Shown here piece after piece: positions 1-7,951 of a stretch of 64,000 nt of DNA. A program made the translations under genes and the position numbers. The notes under the pieces are model-generated. The model had not been told where the DNA came from. It searched no databases and saw nothing but the letters and a program-made list of their open reading frames with translations. Source of the stretch: Actinocorallia populi (GTDB lineage: Bacteria; Actinomycetota; Actinomycetes; Streptosporangiales; Streptosporangiaceae); contig NZ_PVZV01000010.1 of NCBI RefSeq assembly GCF_002995495.1, positions 62,001 through 126,000 of the forward strand, read 5' to 3'. Within the stretch, counting starts at the first letter, position 1. The number at the start of each line of letters is the position of its first letter.

Positions 1-119
1 CCGAGCTCCAAGCCGGAACCCGTCGGTCGCCCGCCGAAGCACACGAGCATGCCGGACCCCTCCGGAAGGACCTCGCCGCCGCCATGGGCGTGAGCGTCGC
101 GCGCCGACCGGGCTTGCGG
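1..119. other. Window edge, no certain gene
   Basis: Nothing firm can be assigned here. On the minus strand an ATG at 50-48 is preceded by a purine-rich GGAGG about eight bases upstream. It opens a frame that runs off the left edge (begins MLVCFGGRPTGSG), so a following gene of the minus-strand CoA-transferase operon may start here. Sixteen codons are too few to identify it. Confidence 0.2.
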
Positions 120-1325
120 TCAGGTGACGGCGCCTGCCGTCTTGAGCTCGATGATGCGCTCCCAGTCGAGGCCGAGTTCCAGGAGGATCTCCTCGGTCTG
201 GGCGGCGAACTCCGGGGCCGGGGCGAGGTCGGGGGCGGTGACGTCGAACTGGACGGGGTTGGCGACCAGCTCGAGTTCTCCGGCCTTGCGCAGGTATTCG
301 TTCGCTCGGATCTGGGGGTCTTCGCCCACCTGGAGGGAGTCCTGGACGGGGGCCCAGGGGCCGGCCAGGGTGGCGAAGCGCTCGGTCCACTCCGGGAGGG
401 TGCGGGAGGCGATCACCTTTCGGAGGATCTCGACGGCCTCGGCGGTGTTGGCGGCGATCAGCTCGCCGGTGGCGAAGCGCGGATCGTCGATCAGGTCCGC
501 ACGGTCGATGTGGCGGCAGACGTCGGCCCAGAACTTGGCGGGCTGCAGCATGACGAAGGAGATGTGGCGGTCGTCGGCCGTGCGGTACAGGCCCGAGAGG
601 GGGTTGGCCGTCGAGCCGTGCGTGCCCAGCGGGGGTGTCTCCCAGGCTTCGCCCAGGTGCTGGGACAGGGCGATTCCGTGGCCCATGGCCCACAGGCCGC
701 TGCCGAGCAGGGAGACGTCGACGACCGAGGGTTCGCCGGTGCGTTCGCGGCGGAACAGGGCCGCCGCGATGCCTCCCGCCAGGTTCGTGCCGGAGATGGT
801 GTCGCCGTAGGCGGGGGCGGGCGGGTTGATCAGGCCCGCCGAGCCGGACGGGGTGATGCTGGCCGCGGTCGCGGCGCGGGCCCAGAAGGCCGTCATGTCG
901 TAGCCGCCCCGTTCGGCTTCCGCGCCGCGGGGGCCGAGGGCGCTGCCCCGCGCGTAGACGGCCTTCGGGTTCACCGCGCGGATGTCGTCGACGTCGATGC
1001 CGAACTTCGCGCGGTGGCCGGGCAGGAAGCTGGTCAGGAACACGTCGGCCCGGCGGGCCAGGTCCAGCAGCACCTCCCTGCCCTCGGGCTTCGACATGTC
1101 GAGGCCGATGCTGCGCTTGCCGCGGTTGGCGTGCTCGATGTTGGGGTTGGGGTCGCCTTCGACCTTGAAGGTGCCGGTCTGGCGGAGGCCGCGCTGCGGG
1201 TCGCCGTTGACGGCGTGCTCGACCTTGATGACCTCGGCGCCCCAGTCGGCGAGGACCGCGCCCGCGGACGGGACGAAGCCGTACATCGCCACCTCGAGGA
1301 CGCGTACTCCTTCGAGGGGCCTCAT
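120..1325 (-). CDS. CaiB/BaiF family CoA-transferase
   Basis: A 401-residue class III CoA-transferase, of the family's usual length. It would move CoA from a donor thioester to a carboxylic acid in the cytoplasm. The N-terminus (MRPLEGVRVLEVAMYGFVPS) and the segment ADWGAEVIKVEH are typical of the family. The likely catalytic aspartate lies in PAYGDTISGTNLAGG, near residue 174. Its start overlaps the stop of the upstream aldehyde dehydrogenase as ATGA, so the two are co-translated; together they would oxidise an aldehyde to an acid and make its CoA ester. The closest relative in the window is the CoA-transferase at 56710-57927, which shares FVPSAGAVLADWGA and the GGYD.TAFWAR segment. The substrate is unknown. 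Confidence 0.9.
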   Translation of the reverse strand: MRPLEGVRVLEVAMYGFVPSAGAVLADWGAEVIKVEHAVNGDPQRGLRQTGTFKVEGDPNPNIEHANRGKRSIGLDMSKPEGREVLLDLARRADVFLTSFLPGHRAKFGIDVDDIRAVNPKAVYARGSALGPRGAEAERGGYDMTAFWARAATAASITPSGSAGLINPPAPAYGDTISGTNLAGGIAAALFRRERTGEPSVVDVSLLGSGLWAMGHGIALSQHLGEAWETPPLGTHGSTANPLSGLYRTADDRHISFVMLQPAKFWADVCRHIDRADLIDDPRFATGELIAANTAEAVEILRKVIASRTLPEWTERFATLAGPWAPVQDSLQVGEDPQIRANEYLRKAGELELVANPVQFDVTAPDLAPAPEFAAQTEEILLELGLDWERIIELKTAGAVT

Positions 1326-2788
1326 GCGACCACCGTCGCGAGGGTCTTGATCTGCAGGAACTCCTCCAGGCCCTGCACGCCCATCTCCCGGCCGAGGCCC
1401 GACTGCTTGTAGCCGCCGAAGGGCGCGTCGGCGGCGAAGTAGTTGCCGCCGTTGATGCTGAACGTGCCGGTGCGGATCCGGCGCGCCACCCGCAGCGCCC
1501 GCTCCTCGTCGCGGCTGTGCACCGCGCCGGACAGGCCGAAGATCGAGTTGTTGGCGATGCGCACCGCGTCCTCGTCGTCGGTGTAGGGGATGACGGCGAG
1601 GACGGGGCCGAACACCTCGTTCTGCGCGATCTCGCTGTCGGGGTCGACGTTCGCCAGCAGGGTCGGCTGGTAGAAGAAGCCCGGGTCGACCTTCTGCCCG
1701 CCGGTCACCAGCGTCGCGCCCTCCTCGACGGCGCGCCCGACCATGGCGTGCACCTTGTCGCGCTGCTTGGCGCTGATGAGCGGGCCCATGTAGGTCTGCG
1801 GGTCGGCGGGGTCGCCGTACCTGATCCGGCCCATGGACGCCGCGACCTTCGCCACGATCTCGTCGTGGCTCTCCCGGGGCACGAGCAGCCGGGTGGTGAG
1901 CGCGCAGCCCTGTCCGGCATGCGAGCAGATGGTGAAACCGGCGAACATGGCCGCGGCGTCGAAGTCCGCGTCGTCCAGGACGATCATCGCGGACTTGCCG
2001 CCGAGCTCCAGGAACACCCGCTTCAGGGTGCCGCTCGCGGCGGACATGATCTGGCGGCCGACCTGGGTGGAGCCGGTGAAGCTGACGATGTCCACGTCGG
2101 GGTGGGTGGTGAGCACCTCGCCCACCGCCACCTCGGAGGAGGAGATCACGTTGACCACGCCGGGCGGGATGTCGGTGTGCTCGGCGATCAGCTCGCCCAG
2201 GGCCAGCGTGACCAGCGGCGTGTCCGGCGCGGCCTTGAGCACGACCGTGCAGCCGGCGGCGAGCGCGGGCGCCAGCTTCGCCAGCGCGAGCTGGTTGGGG
2301 TAGTTGTACGGCAGGATCGCCGCGACGACTCCGCCCGCCTCCTTCTCGATCCAGCGGCGGTGGCGCTGGCCCCGGTCCTCGATCTCCCCGAGCTCCTCGC
2401 TCAGGGGGTAGGTCCGCAGCAGGTCCGCGTAGTAGCTGACGATCTTGATGGGGATGTCGAGCTGGTTGCCGTGGGTGAGCATGCGGCTCGCGCCCACCTC
2501 GGTGATCGTCAGCTCGCGCAGCTCCTCCTTGTGCTCGTTCAGCGCCTGGTGGAGCTGGTCGAGGCAGCGGATGCGCAACTGCCTGTCGGTCGCCCAGTCC
2601 GTGGTGTCGAAGGCACGGCGGGCCGCCGCGACACCGGCCTCGGCGTCGGCGACCGCGGCGTCCGGCGCGTGGCCGAACACCTCCCCCGTCGCCGGGTCGA
2701 GCGAAGCGTACGTCCGCTCGGTCTCGACAAGTTTCCCGTCGATGAGCAGGCGCTTCGTCACGCCTCGCGCCCTGTCGTCAGTTCCCAT
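1322..2788 (-). CDS. NAD(P)-dependent aldehyde dehydrogenase
   Basis: A 488-residue aldehyde dehydrogenase that oxidises an aldehyde to its carboxylic acid. The general-base glutamate is in LELGGKS and the nucleophilic cysteine in SHAGQGCALTTR; the NAD-binding FTGSTQVGR segment is present. The ATG at 2788 is chosen because GAGGAGG lies four bases upstream. It is the first gene after the divergent promoter region and overlaps the next gene (CoA-transferase) by four bases. The paralogue at 53509-54975 has the same layout, for example DSTDW in place of DTTDW near the N-terminus. By context the substrate is likely the aldehyde produced by the P450/dehydrogenase cassette encoded divergently. Confidence 0.93.
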   Translation of the reverse strand: MGTDDRARGVTKRLLIDGKLVETERTYASLDPATGEVFGHAPDAAVADAEAGVAAARRAFDTTDWATDRQLRIRCLDQLHQALNEHKEELRELTITEVGASRMLTHGNQLDIPIKIVSYYADLLRTYPLSEELGEIEDRGQRHRRWIEKEAGGVVAAILPYNYPNQLALAKLAPALAAGCTVVLKAAPDTPLVTLALGELIAEHTDIPPGVVNVISSSEVAVGEVLTTHPDVDIVSFTGSTQVGRQIMSAASGTLKRVFLELGGKSAMIVLDDADFDAAAMFAGFTICSHAGQGCALTTRLLVPRESHDEIVAKVAASMGRIRYGDPADPQTYMGPLISAKQRDKVHAMVGRAVEEGATLVTGGQKVDPGFFYQPTLLANVDPDSEIAQNEVFGPVLAVIPYTDDEDAVRIANNSIFGLSGAVHSRDEERALRVARRIRTGTFSINGGNYFAADAPFGGYKQSGLGREMGVQGLEEFLQIKTLATVVA

Positions 2789-2811
2789 GCTGCCTCCTCG
2801 TCGATGGGTGG

Positions 2812-2859
2812 AAACTACATTCTCACTTCTTGCGAATCAAGCATCCACTATAGAGAATG
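2812..2859 (-). promoter_or_regulatory. Promoter with inverted repeat for the minus operon
   Basis: Read on the minus strand, TTGATT (2840-2835) and TAGTTT (2817-2812) are separated by 17 bases, a good sigma-70-type promoter 24 bases before the aldehyde dehydrogenase start. A perfect 7-bp inverted repeat, CATTCTC (2818-2824) and GAGAATG (2853-2859), brackets the -35 region with one arm inside the spacer. That placement suits an operator. The regulator is not identified. Confidence 0.5.
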
Positions 2860-2890
2860 CCCGTTAGCGAGGACTTCCGGAAGGGTCAGC

Positions 2891-2913
2891 GATGAGAGTA
2901 GTGTTCTCGCATC
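2891..2913. promoter_or_regulatory. Inverted repeat upstream of the SDR gene
   Basis: GATGAGAG, a 7-bp spacer and CTCGCATC form an imperfect inverted repeat (7 of 8 positions pair), about 75 bases before the SDR start at 2989. TTCTCG recurs at 2925-2930. This is a candidate operator for the plus-strand cassette; I found no convincing -35 for that direction. Confidence 0.3.
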
Positions 2914-2988
2914 TGGAAGGGAGATTCTCGTGATTCGGACGACCGTACCGACGCACCGCACCACCATCTTCGAAGAAGGGGCCTGCGC

Positions 2989-3693
2989 ATGAGGACCGCG
3001 GTAGTGACCGGCGGCGGCTCGGGCATCGGCAAGGCCATCGCCGAACGGTTGAAGGCCGACGGGCTCCGGGTCGCCACGCTCGACCTCAACCCCCCGGCCA
3101 CCGAGCACTCCTACAAGGCGGACGTGACGAGCCGGGAGCAGATCGACGAGGCGCTCACCCGGATCAGGGCGAGCCTGGGCCCGGTCACCGTCCTGGTCAA
3201 CGCCGCGGGCCTCGACGGGTTCAAGCGCTTCGCCGACCTGTCCTTCGCGTCCTGGCAGCGGGTGATCGACGTCAACCTGAACGGCGTCTTCCACTGCGTC
3301 CAGGCGGTGCTGCCCGACATGGTCGAGACCGGCTGGGGCCGGATCGTCAACATCTCCTCCTCCAGCGCCCACTCCGGGCAGCAGTACATGGCGCACTACG
3401 TGTCGGCGAAGTCGGCGGTCAACGGGCTGACCAAGGCGCTGGCCCTGGAGCTCGGCCCCGCCGGCGTCACCGTCAACGCGGTGCCCCCGGGCTTCATCGA
3501 CACCCCCATGCTGCGCAAGGCCGAGGAGCGCGGGCTGCTCGGCGGGACGATCGAGGACCACATCCAGCGCACGCCCGTCCGCCGGGTCGGCACGCCGCAG
3601 GACCTCGCCGCGACCTGCTCCTTCCTGATCTCGGAGGAGGCCGGATACATCACCGGCCAGATCGTGGGCGTCAACGGCGGACGCAACACCTGA
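2989..3693 (+). CDS. Short-chain dehydrogenase/reductase (FabG-like)
   Basis: A 234-residue classical SDR that interconverts an alcohol and a ketone with NAD(P)H. It shows the TGGGSGIG cofactor loop near residue 7, the NAAG motif, serines in NISSSSAHSG and the catalytic YVSAK. It opens the plus-strand cassette, 41 bases before the mycofactocin-type SDR. The C-terminal VNGG is typical of beta-ketoacyl reductase-like members, so a role on a 3-hydroxyacyl-CoA or a cyclic alcohol is equally possible. Confidence 0.9.
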   Translation: MRTAVVTGGGSGIGKAIAERLKADGLRVATLDLNPPATEHSYKADVTSREQIDEALTRIRASLGPVTVLVNAAGLDGFKRFADLSFASWQRVIDVNLNGVFHCVQAVLPDMVETGWGRIVNISSSSAHSGQQYMAHYVSAKSAVNGLTKALALELGPAGVTVNAVPPGFIDTPMLRKAEERGLLGGTIEDHIQRTPVRRVGTPQDLAATCSFLISEEAGYITGQIVGVNGGRNT

Positions 3694-3734
3694 TTCCGCC
3701 GCATTCAATGAGAAAGAGAAAGGCACCACCGACC

Positions 3735-4595
3735 ATGGGACGTGTTGAGGGCAAGGTCGCGTTCATCACCGGAGCGGCGCGCGGGCAGGGCCGCAGCCAC
3801 GCGGTGCGGCTGGCCGAGGAGGGCGCCGACATCATCGCGATCGACCTCTGCCGGGACCTCGAGACGGTCAACTACCCGTTGGCCACCCCGGAGGACCTGA
3901 AGGAGACGGTCCGCCTGGTCGAGGAGAAGGGCCGCCGCATCACCGCGGTGCAGGCCGACGTCCGCGACGCCGGGCAGGTGCGCGACGCGCTGGCTCGGGG
4001 CATCGCCGAGCTCGGCAGGGTCGACATCGTCGTGGCGCAGGCCGGCATCGCGGGAATGAAGGGCAGCCCGCCGATGCAGGCCTGGTCGGACGTCGTGGAC
4101 ACCAACCTCGTCGGGTCGATCAACGCGATCCAGGCCGCGCTGCCGCACCTCGAGGCGGGCGCCTCCATCATCGCGACCGCCTCGGCCGCCGCGCTGATGG
4201 CGCACGGCATCGTGCAGGAGCCCGGGAAGGACCCCGGCGGCCACGCCTACGTCTTCGCCAAGCGCGCCCTGTCGCAGTACGTGCACAGCCTCGCCCTGAA
4301 CCTGGCGCCGCGCAACATCCGGGCCAACGTGGTGCACCCGACGAACTGCAACACCCCCATGCTGCAGAGCGAGCCGATGTACAGGTCCTTCCGCCCGGAC
4401 CTGGAGAACCCGACCCGCGAGGACGCCGAGCCCGCCTTCTACGTGCAGCAGGCCATGCCGGTGCCCTACGTCGAGCCGGAGGAGATCAGCAACGCCGTCC
4501 TGTTCCTCGCCTCCGACGAGTCCCGCTTCGTCACCGGCATGCAGCTGCGGGTCGACGCGGGCGGCTACCTCAAGTGGCACGACTTCCACGTCTGA
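3735..4595 (+). CDS. Mycofactocin-coupled SDR family oxidoreductase
   Basis: A 286-residue SDR with the extended signature GAARGQGRSHAVRLAEEGA at the N-terminus, which marks the actinobacterial family whose tightly bound NAD is recycled through mycofactocin. The catalytic Tyr-Lys pair is in AYVFAKRAL. The ATG at 3735 is preferred over one nine codons upstream because the 79%-like paralogue at 52608-53468 begins at exactly this MGRVEGKVAF (the degree of similarity is judged by eye, not computed). Next come a ferredoxin and a P450, so the likely job is oxidation of the alcohol the P450 makes. It implies that the host also encodes mycofactocin biosynthesis outside this window. Confidence 0.92.
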   Translation: MGRVEGKVAFITGAARGQGRSHAVRLAEEGADIIAIDLCRDLETVNYPLATPEDLKETVRLVEEKGRRITAVQADVRDAGQVRDALARGIAELGRVDIVVAQAGIAGMKGSPPMQAWSDVVDTNLVGSINAIQAALPHLEAGASIIATASAAALMAHGIVQEPGKDPGGHAYVFAKRALSQYVHSLALNLAPRNIRANVVHPTNCNTPMLQSEPMYRSFRPDLENPTREDAEPAFYVQQAMPVPYVEPEEISNAVLFLASDESRFVTGMQLRVDAGGYLKWHDFHV

Positions 4596-4628
4596 GCCCA
4601 CGGACCCACCGCGACAAGGAGGAAAACG

Positions 4629-4829
4629 ATGAAGGTACAGGTCGACTCCGAGCGCTGCCAGGGCCACACGCTCTGCGCGATGAAGGCTCCCGAGGTGTTC
4701 GAACTCGACGACGTCGACGGCCACTCGTCGGTCATCGACGAGAACGTTCCGGCCGGGCTGGAGCAGAAGGTCATGGGGGCGGTCAGGTCCTGCCCCGAGC
4801 GGGCGATCTCCGTGGAGGGCACAGCGTGA
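4629..4829 (+). CDS. [3Fe-4S] ferredoxin
   Basis: A 66-residue single-cluster ferredoxin. Cys10, Cys16 and Cys55 match the three-cysteine pattern C-x5-C...CP, with His13 where a fourth ligand would be, as in P450 redox partners of actinomycetes. The RBS AAGGAGG precedes the start. Its stop codon overlaps the GTG start of the P450 gene, so the pair is translationally coupled and it almost certainly feeds electrons to that P450. The close relative at 52396-52587 keeps all three cysteines. Confidence 0.93.
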   Translation: MKVQVDSERCQGHTLCAMKAPEVFELDDVDGHSSVIDENVPAGLEQKVMGAVRSCPERAISVEGTA

Positions 4830-6199
4830 GCACGCAAGACGCGATCGGCGACGAAGAGCGCAAGAAGATCAAGTACCACTTCGACCGGCACGCGCCCGAC
4901 TACCGCGAACGCTTCGAAGACATCACCCACGAAATGCACGCCAAGTGCCCCATCGCCTGGACCGACACCCACGGCGGACACTGGGTCGCCGCCGGCAACC
5001 GCGAAGTCTTCGAACTCGCCGCCCGCTCCGCCGAATACCTCTCCAACGACCACGACGTCAACAACGAACGACGCGGCTACCAGGGCATCTCCATCCCCGC
5101 ACCCGCACGCGGAAAAGGCCGCCGCGGCGGATTCCTGGAAATGGACCCACCCGAGCAGCGCTACTACCGCCAGACCCTCAATCCCTATCTGTCGCCCGCG
5201 GCCACCAGCCGGTGGATCCCGTGGATCGACGAACTGGTACGCGCCTGCATCGACGACAGGATCGAGTCCGGACGCATCGACTTCGTCGAAGACCTCGTCA
5301 ACATCGTCCCCGCCGTCTTCACCCTCGGCATGATGGGCATCCCCATCAAGGACTGGACCGTCTACTGCGAACCGGCGCACGCCGCCATCTACACCCCCCT
5401 GGACTCCCCCGACATCGAACGGGTCGGCCAGCTCCACATGCAGATGGGCATGGAACTGTTCAAGCAGTTCGCCGACATCAAGGAGAACCCCCGACCCGGC
5501 CTGATCAACGCGCTCATCAACGCCGACATCAACGGCCAAAAAGCACCCGACATGGAAATCCTCGGCGTGCTCGGACTGCTCATCGGCGGCGGGTTCGACA
5601 CCACCACCGCACTCAGCTCCCATGCCATCGAATGGCTCTCCCAGAACCCGGCCGAACGCGAACGGCTCAGCCGTGAGCGCGACACCCTCCTGGACTCGGC
5701 CACCGAGGAGTTCCTGCGCTTCTACACCCCCGCCGTCGGCGACGGACGCACCATCTCCGCCGACTGCGAAATCGCCGGAGTGCGGTTCAAAGAAGGCGAC
5801 CGCCTCTGGCTTTCCTGGGCCATGGCCAACCGCGACCCGGCGGTCTTCGAAGAACCCGACCAGGTCAAGATGGACCGCGAGGGCAACCGGCACGCCAGCT
5901 TCGGCCTCGGCATCCACCGCTGCATCGGCTCCAACGTGGCACGCACGGTCTTCAAACGGATGATCCTCCAGGTCCTCGACCGCATGCCCGACTACGTGTG
6001 CGACCCCGAAGGAACCGTGCACTACGACACGATCTCCGTCATCAACGGCATGCGCTACCTGCCCGCCACCTTCACCCCGGGCTCCCGGCTCGGCCCCGGC
6101 CTCGAGGAGACCCTCGACAAGCTCCAGAAGGCCTGCGACGAGCAGCGCCTCGCCGAACCCGTCACCATCCGCAAGAAGCGGGCGGAGCTCTCCGCCTGA
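4826..6199 (+). CDS. Cytochrome P450
   Basis: A soluble class I P450 of 457 residues that inserts oxygen into an unactivated C-H bond. The heme-binding loop FGLGIHRCIG has the cysteine ligand at about residue 366. The K-helix ExxR is E295-R298 (EEFLR), and the I-helix reads GGGFDTTTAL in place of the usual AGxxT. The GTG at 4826 is chosen because it overlaps the ferredoxin stop. Codon use is odd for the window: GAA is frequent up to about 6060, then GAG takes over in the last 40 codons, which hints at a recombinant origin. The counterpart at 50983-52362 shares long blocks such as GGFLEMDPPEQRYYRQ. Confidence 0.95.
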   Translation: MSTQDAIGDEERKKIKYHFDRHAPDYRERFEDITHEMHAKCPIAWTDTHGGHWVAAGNREVFELAARSAEYLSNDHDVNNERRGYQGISIPAPARGKGRRGGFLEMDPPEQRYYRQTLNPYLSPAATSRWIPWIDELVRACIDDRIESGRIDFVEDLVNIVPAVFTLGMMGIPIKDWTVYCEPAHAAIYTPLDSPDIERVGQLHMQMGMELFKQFADIKENPRPGLINALINADINGQKAPDMEILGVLGLLIGGGFDTTTALSSHAIEWLSQNPAERERLSRERDTLLDSATEEFLRFYTPAVGDGRTISADCEIAGVRFKEGDRLWLSWAMANRDPAVFEEPDQVKMDREGNRHASFGLGIHRCIGSNVARTVFKRMILQVLDRMPDYVCDPEGTVHYDTISVINGMRYLPATFTPGSRLGPGLEETLDKLQKACDEQRLAEPVTIRKKRAELSA

Positions 6200-6205
6200 C
6201 CGACG

Positions 6206-6257
6206 GGGGCCGGGCTCGGGCGCGCCCCTTCGGCGGGGCGCGCCCGAGCCCGGCCCC
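6206..6257. terminator. Long perfect hairpin inside the cassette
   Basis: Two 23-base arms (6206-6228 and 6235-6257) pair perfectly around the six-base loop TTCGGC, seven bases after the P450 stop and 26 bases before the aldolase-fusion start. There is no T-run. It may be a terminator or attenuator that lowers expression of the downstream genes, or an RNA-stabilising hairpin. The mirror cassette has no such element. Confidence 0.75.
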
Positions 6258-6283
6258 ACCACCGCGACAGTTGAGGAGACGAT

Positions 6284-7951
6284 GTGGACGGGCCCTCGGG
6301 ACGCCCCCTGCCCCTGCTCACCGAAGAGACCGCGTTCTTCTGGACATCCGGGGCGGATGGCCGGTTGCGCTTCCAGGAGTGCGAGTCCTGCTCGGCCCTG
6401 ATCCACCCGCCCCAGCCGGTCTGCCGGTACTGCCGGAAACGCGAGATCGGGGTGCGGGCCGTCTCCGGGTTCGCGACCCTCATCGGCTTCACCGTCAACG
6501 AGCGGTTCGGCCTCCCCGGGCTGCCGGCGCCCTACGTCGTGGCGCAGGTCGCGATCGAGGAGGACCCCCGGGTCCGCCTCACCACCAACATCGTCGGATG
6601 CGACCCCGCGGAGCTCTCCCTGGGCATGCGGATGGAGGTCGCCTTCGAGCAGGTCGAGGACGTGTGGCTGCCGCTCTTCCGGCCCGCCGCCGACCAGGGC
6701 GAGCCGGCCCCGCCGGTGCGCGACGAGATCGAGCCCGACCAGATGTGGCGCCATGTGCGCCCGATGCTCACGCCCGAGAAGTTCGAGGACAAGGTCGCCA
6801 TCACCGGCGTCGGCGCCTCCGAACTGGGCCGCCGCCTCATGGTCGACCCGCTCTCCCTGACCGTGCAGGCGTGCGAGCGGGCGGTCGCCGACGCCGGGCT
6901 GAGCCTGGACGACATCGACGGGCTGGCCACCTACCCGGGCGCGGGCCCGTTCGGCGGGTTCGGCGAAGGCGGTGTCACCGCGCTGGAGGCCGCGCTGGGC
7001 ATCCGCCCCACCTGGCACAACGGCGGCGGCGAGACGTTCGGGCCCGGCGGGTCGGTCATCGCCGCGATGATGGCGGTCGCCGGCGGGATGGCCCGCCATG
7101 TGTTGTGCTTCCGCACCCTGTGGGAGGCCACCCACAACGAGCTCATGCGGCAGGGCAAGATCACCCCGCCCGGCGGTAGGGCGGGCGGCTCCTCGGCCTG
7201 GCGGATGCCCTTCGGCTCGGTGTCGGCGGCGCACACCCTGGCGCAGAACGCCCAGCGGCACTTCCAGCGCTACGGCACCACCCGCGAGACCCTGGGCTGG
7301 ATCGCGCTGAACCAGCGTGCCAACGCCGCGCTCAACCCCACCGCGATCTACCGCGACCCGATGACGATGGACGACTACCTGGGCGCCCGCCCGATCACCA
7401 CGCCGTTCGGCCTCTACGACTGCGACGTGCCCTGCGACGGCGCCGTCGCGGTGATCGTGTCGGCCGTGGACGCCGCCCGCGACCTGGACCGGCCGGTCAT
7501 CCGGGTGGAGGCCGTCGGCACCCAGATCATCGAGCGGATCGAGTGGGACCAGAGCACGCTCACCCACGAACCGCAGGTGCTCGGGCAGGCCGCCCACCTG
7601 TGGACGCGCACCGACCTGCGGCCCTCGGACGTCGACGTCGCCCAGCTCTACGACGGCTTCACCATCAACTGCCTGTCCTGGATCGAGGCCCTGGGCTTCT
7701 GCGGCATCGGGGAGGCCAAGGACTTCCTGGACGGCGGCAAGAACATCGCCCGCGACGGCGTCCTGCCGCTGAACACCCACGGCGGGCAGCTCTCCCACGG
7801 CCGCACCCACGGCATGGGGCTGATGCACGAGGCCGTCGTCCAGCTGCGCGGCGAGGGCGGGGAGCGCCAGGTGCCGGACGCGAAGGTCGCCGTGGTCAGC
7901 AGCGGCGGCCTCACCCCCAGCGGGGCGATCCTGCTCAGGACCGATTCATGA
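6284..7951 (+). CDS. DUF35 (OB-fold)-thiolase-like aldolase fusion
   Basis: A 555-residue fusion. Residues about 10-150 form a DUF35 rubredoxin-type zinc ribbon (Cys33, Cys36, Cys47, Cys50) plus an OB-fold. From about residue 163 (KVAITGVGASELG) it is a thiolase-fold lipid-transfer-like domain with GGGETFGPGGS, YDGFTINCLSW and NTHGGQLSHGRTHG. In steroid side-chain degradation, ChsH2-DUF35 and Ltp2 are separate chains that act together as a retro-aldolase; here both parts sit in one polypeptide. I infer cleavage of a beta-hydroxyacyl-CoA rather than a classical thiolase step. The GTG start has GAGGAG upstream, and the end overlaps the next gene as ATGA. The paralogue is at 48934-50607. Confidence 0.88.
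   Translation: MDGPSGRPLPLLTEETAFFWTSGADGRLRFQECESCSALIHPPQPVCRYCRKREIGVRAVSGFATLIGFTVNERFGLPGLPAPYVVAQVAIEEDPRVRLTTNIVGCDPAELSLGMRMEVAFEQVEDVWLPLFRPAADQGEPAPPVRDEIEPDQMWRHVRPMLTPEKFEDKVAITGVGASELGRRLMVDPLSLTVQACERAVADAGLSLDDIDGLATYPGAGPFGGFGEGGVTALEAALGIRPTWHNGGGETFGPGGSVIAAMMAVAGGMARHVLCFRTLWEATHNELMRQGKITPPGGRAGGSSAWRMPFGSVSAAHTLAQNAQRHFQRYGTTRETLGWIALNQRANAALNPTAIYRDPMTMDDYLGARPITTPFGLYDCDVPCDGAVAVIVSAVDAARDLDRPVIRVEAVGTQIIERIEWDQSTLTHEPQVLGQAAHLWTRTDLRPSDVDVAQLYDGFTINCLSWIEALGFCGIGEAKDFLDGGKNIARDGVLPLNTHGGQLSHGRTHGMGLMHEAVVQLRGEGGERQVPDAKVAVVSSGGLTPSGAILLRTDS

Noticed and set aside
2789-2988. KstR or KstR2 cholesterol-regulon operator
   Set aside because: I looked for the known inverted AAC/GTT and CAAG/CTTG patterns because the cassettes resemble steroid side-chain genes; none is present here or at 57940-58144.
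4565-7828. Very long open frame on the minus strand opposite the P450 and aldolase genes
   Set aside because: It is the complement of genes with clear conserved motifs. Long antisense frames are expected at this GC content, and its translation is low-complexity, rich in Val, Gly, Asp and Arg.
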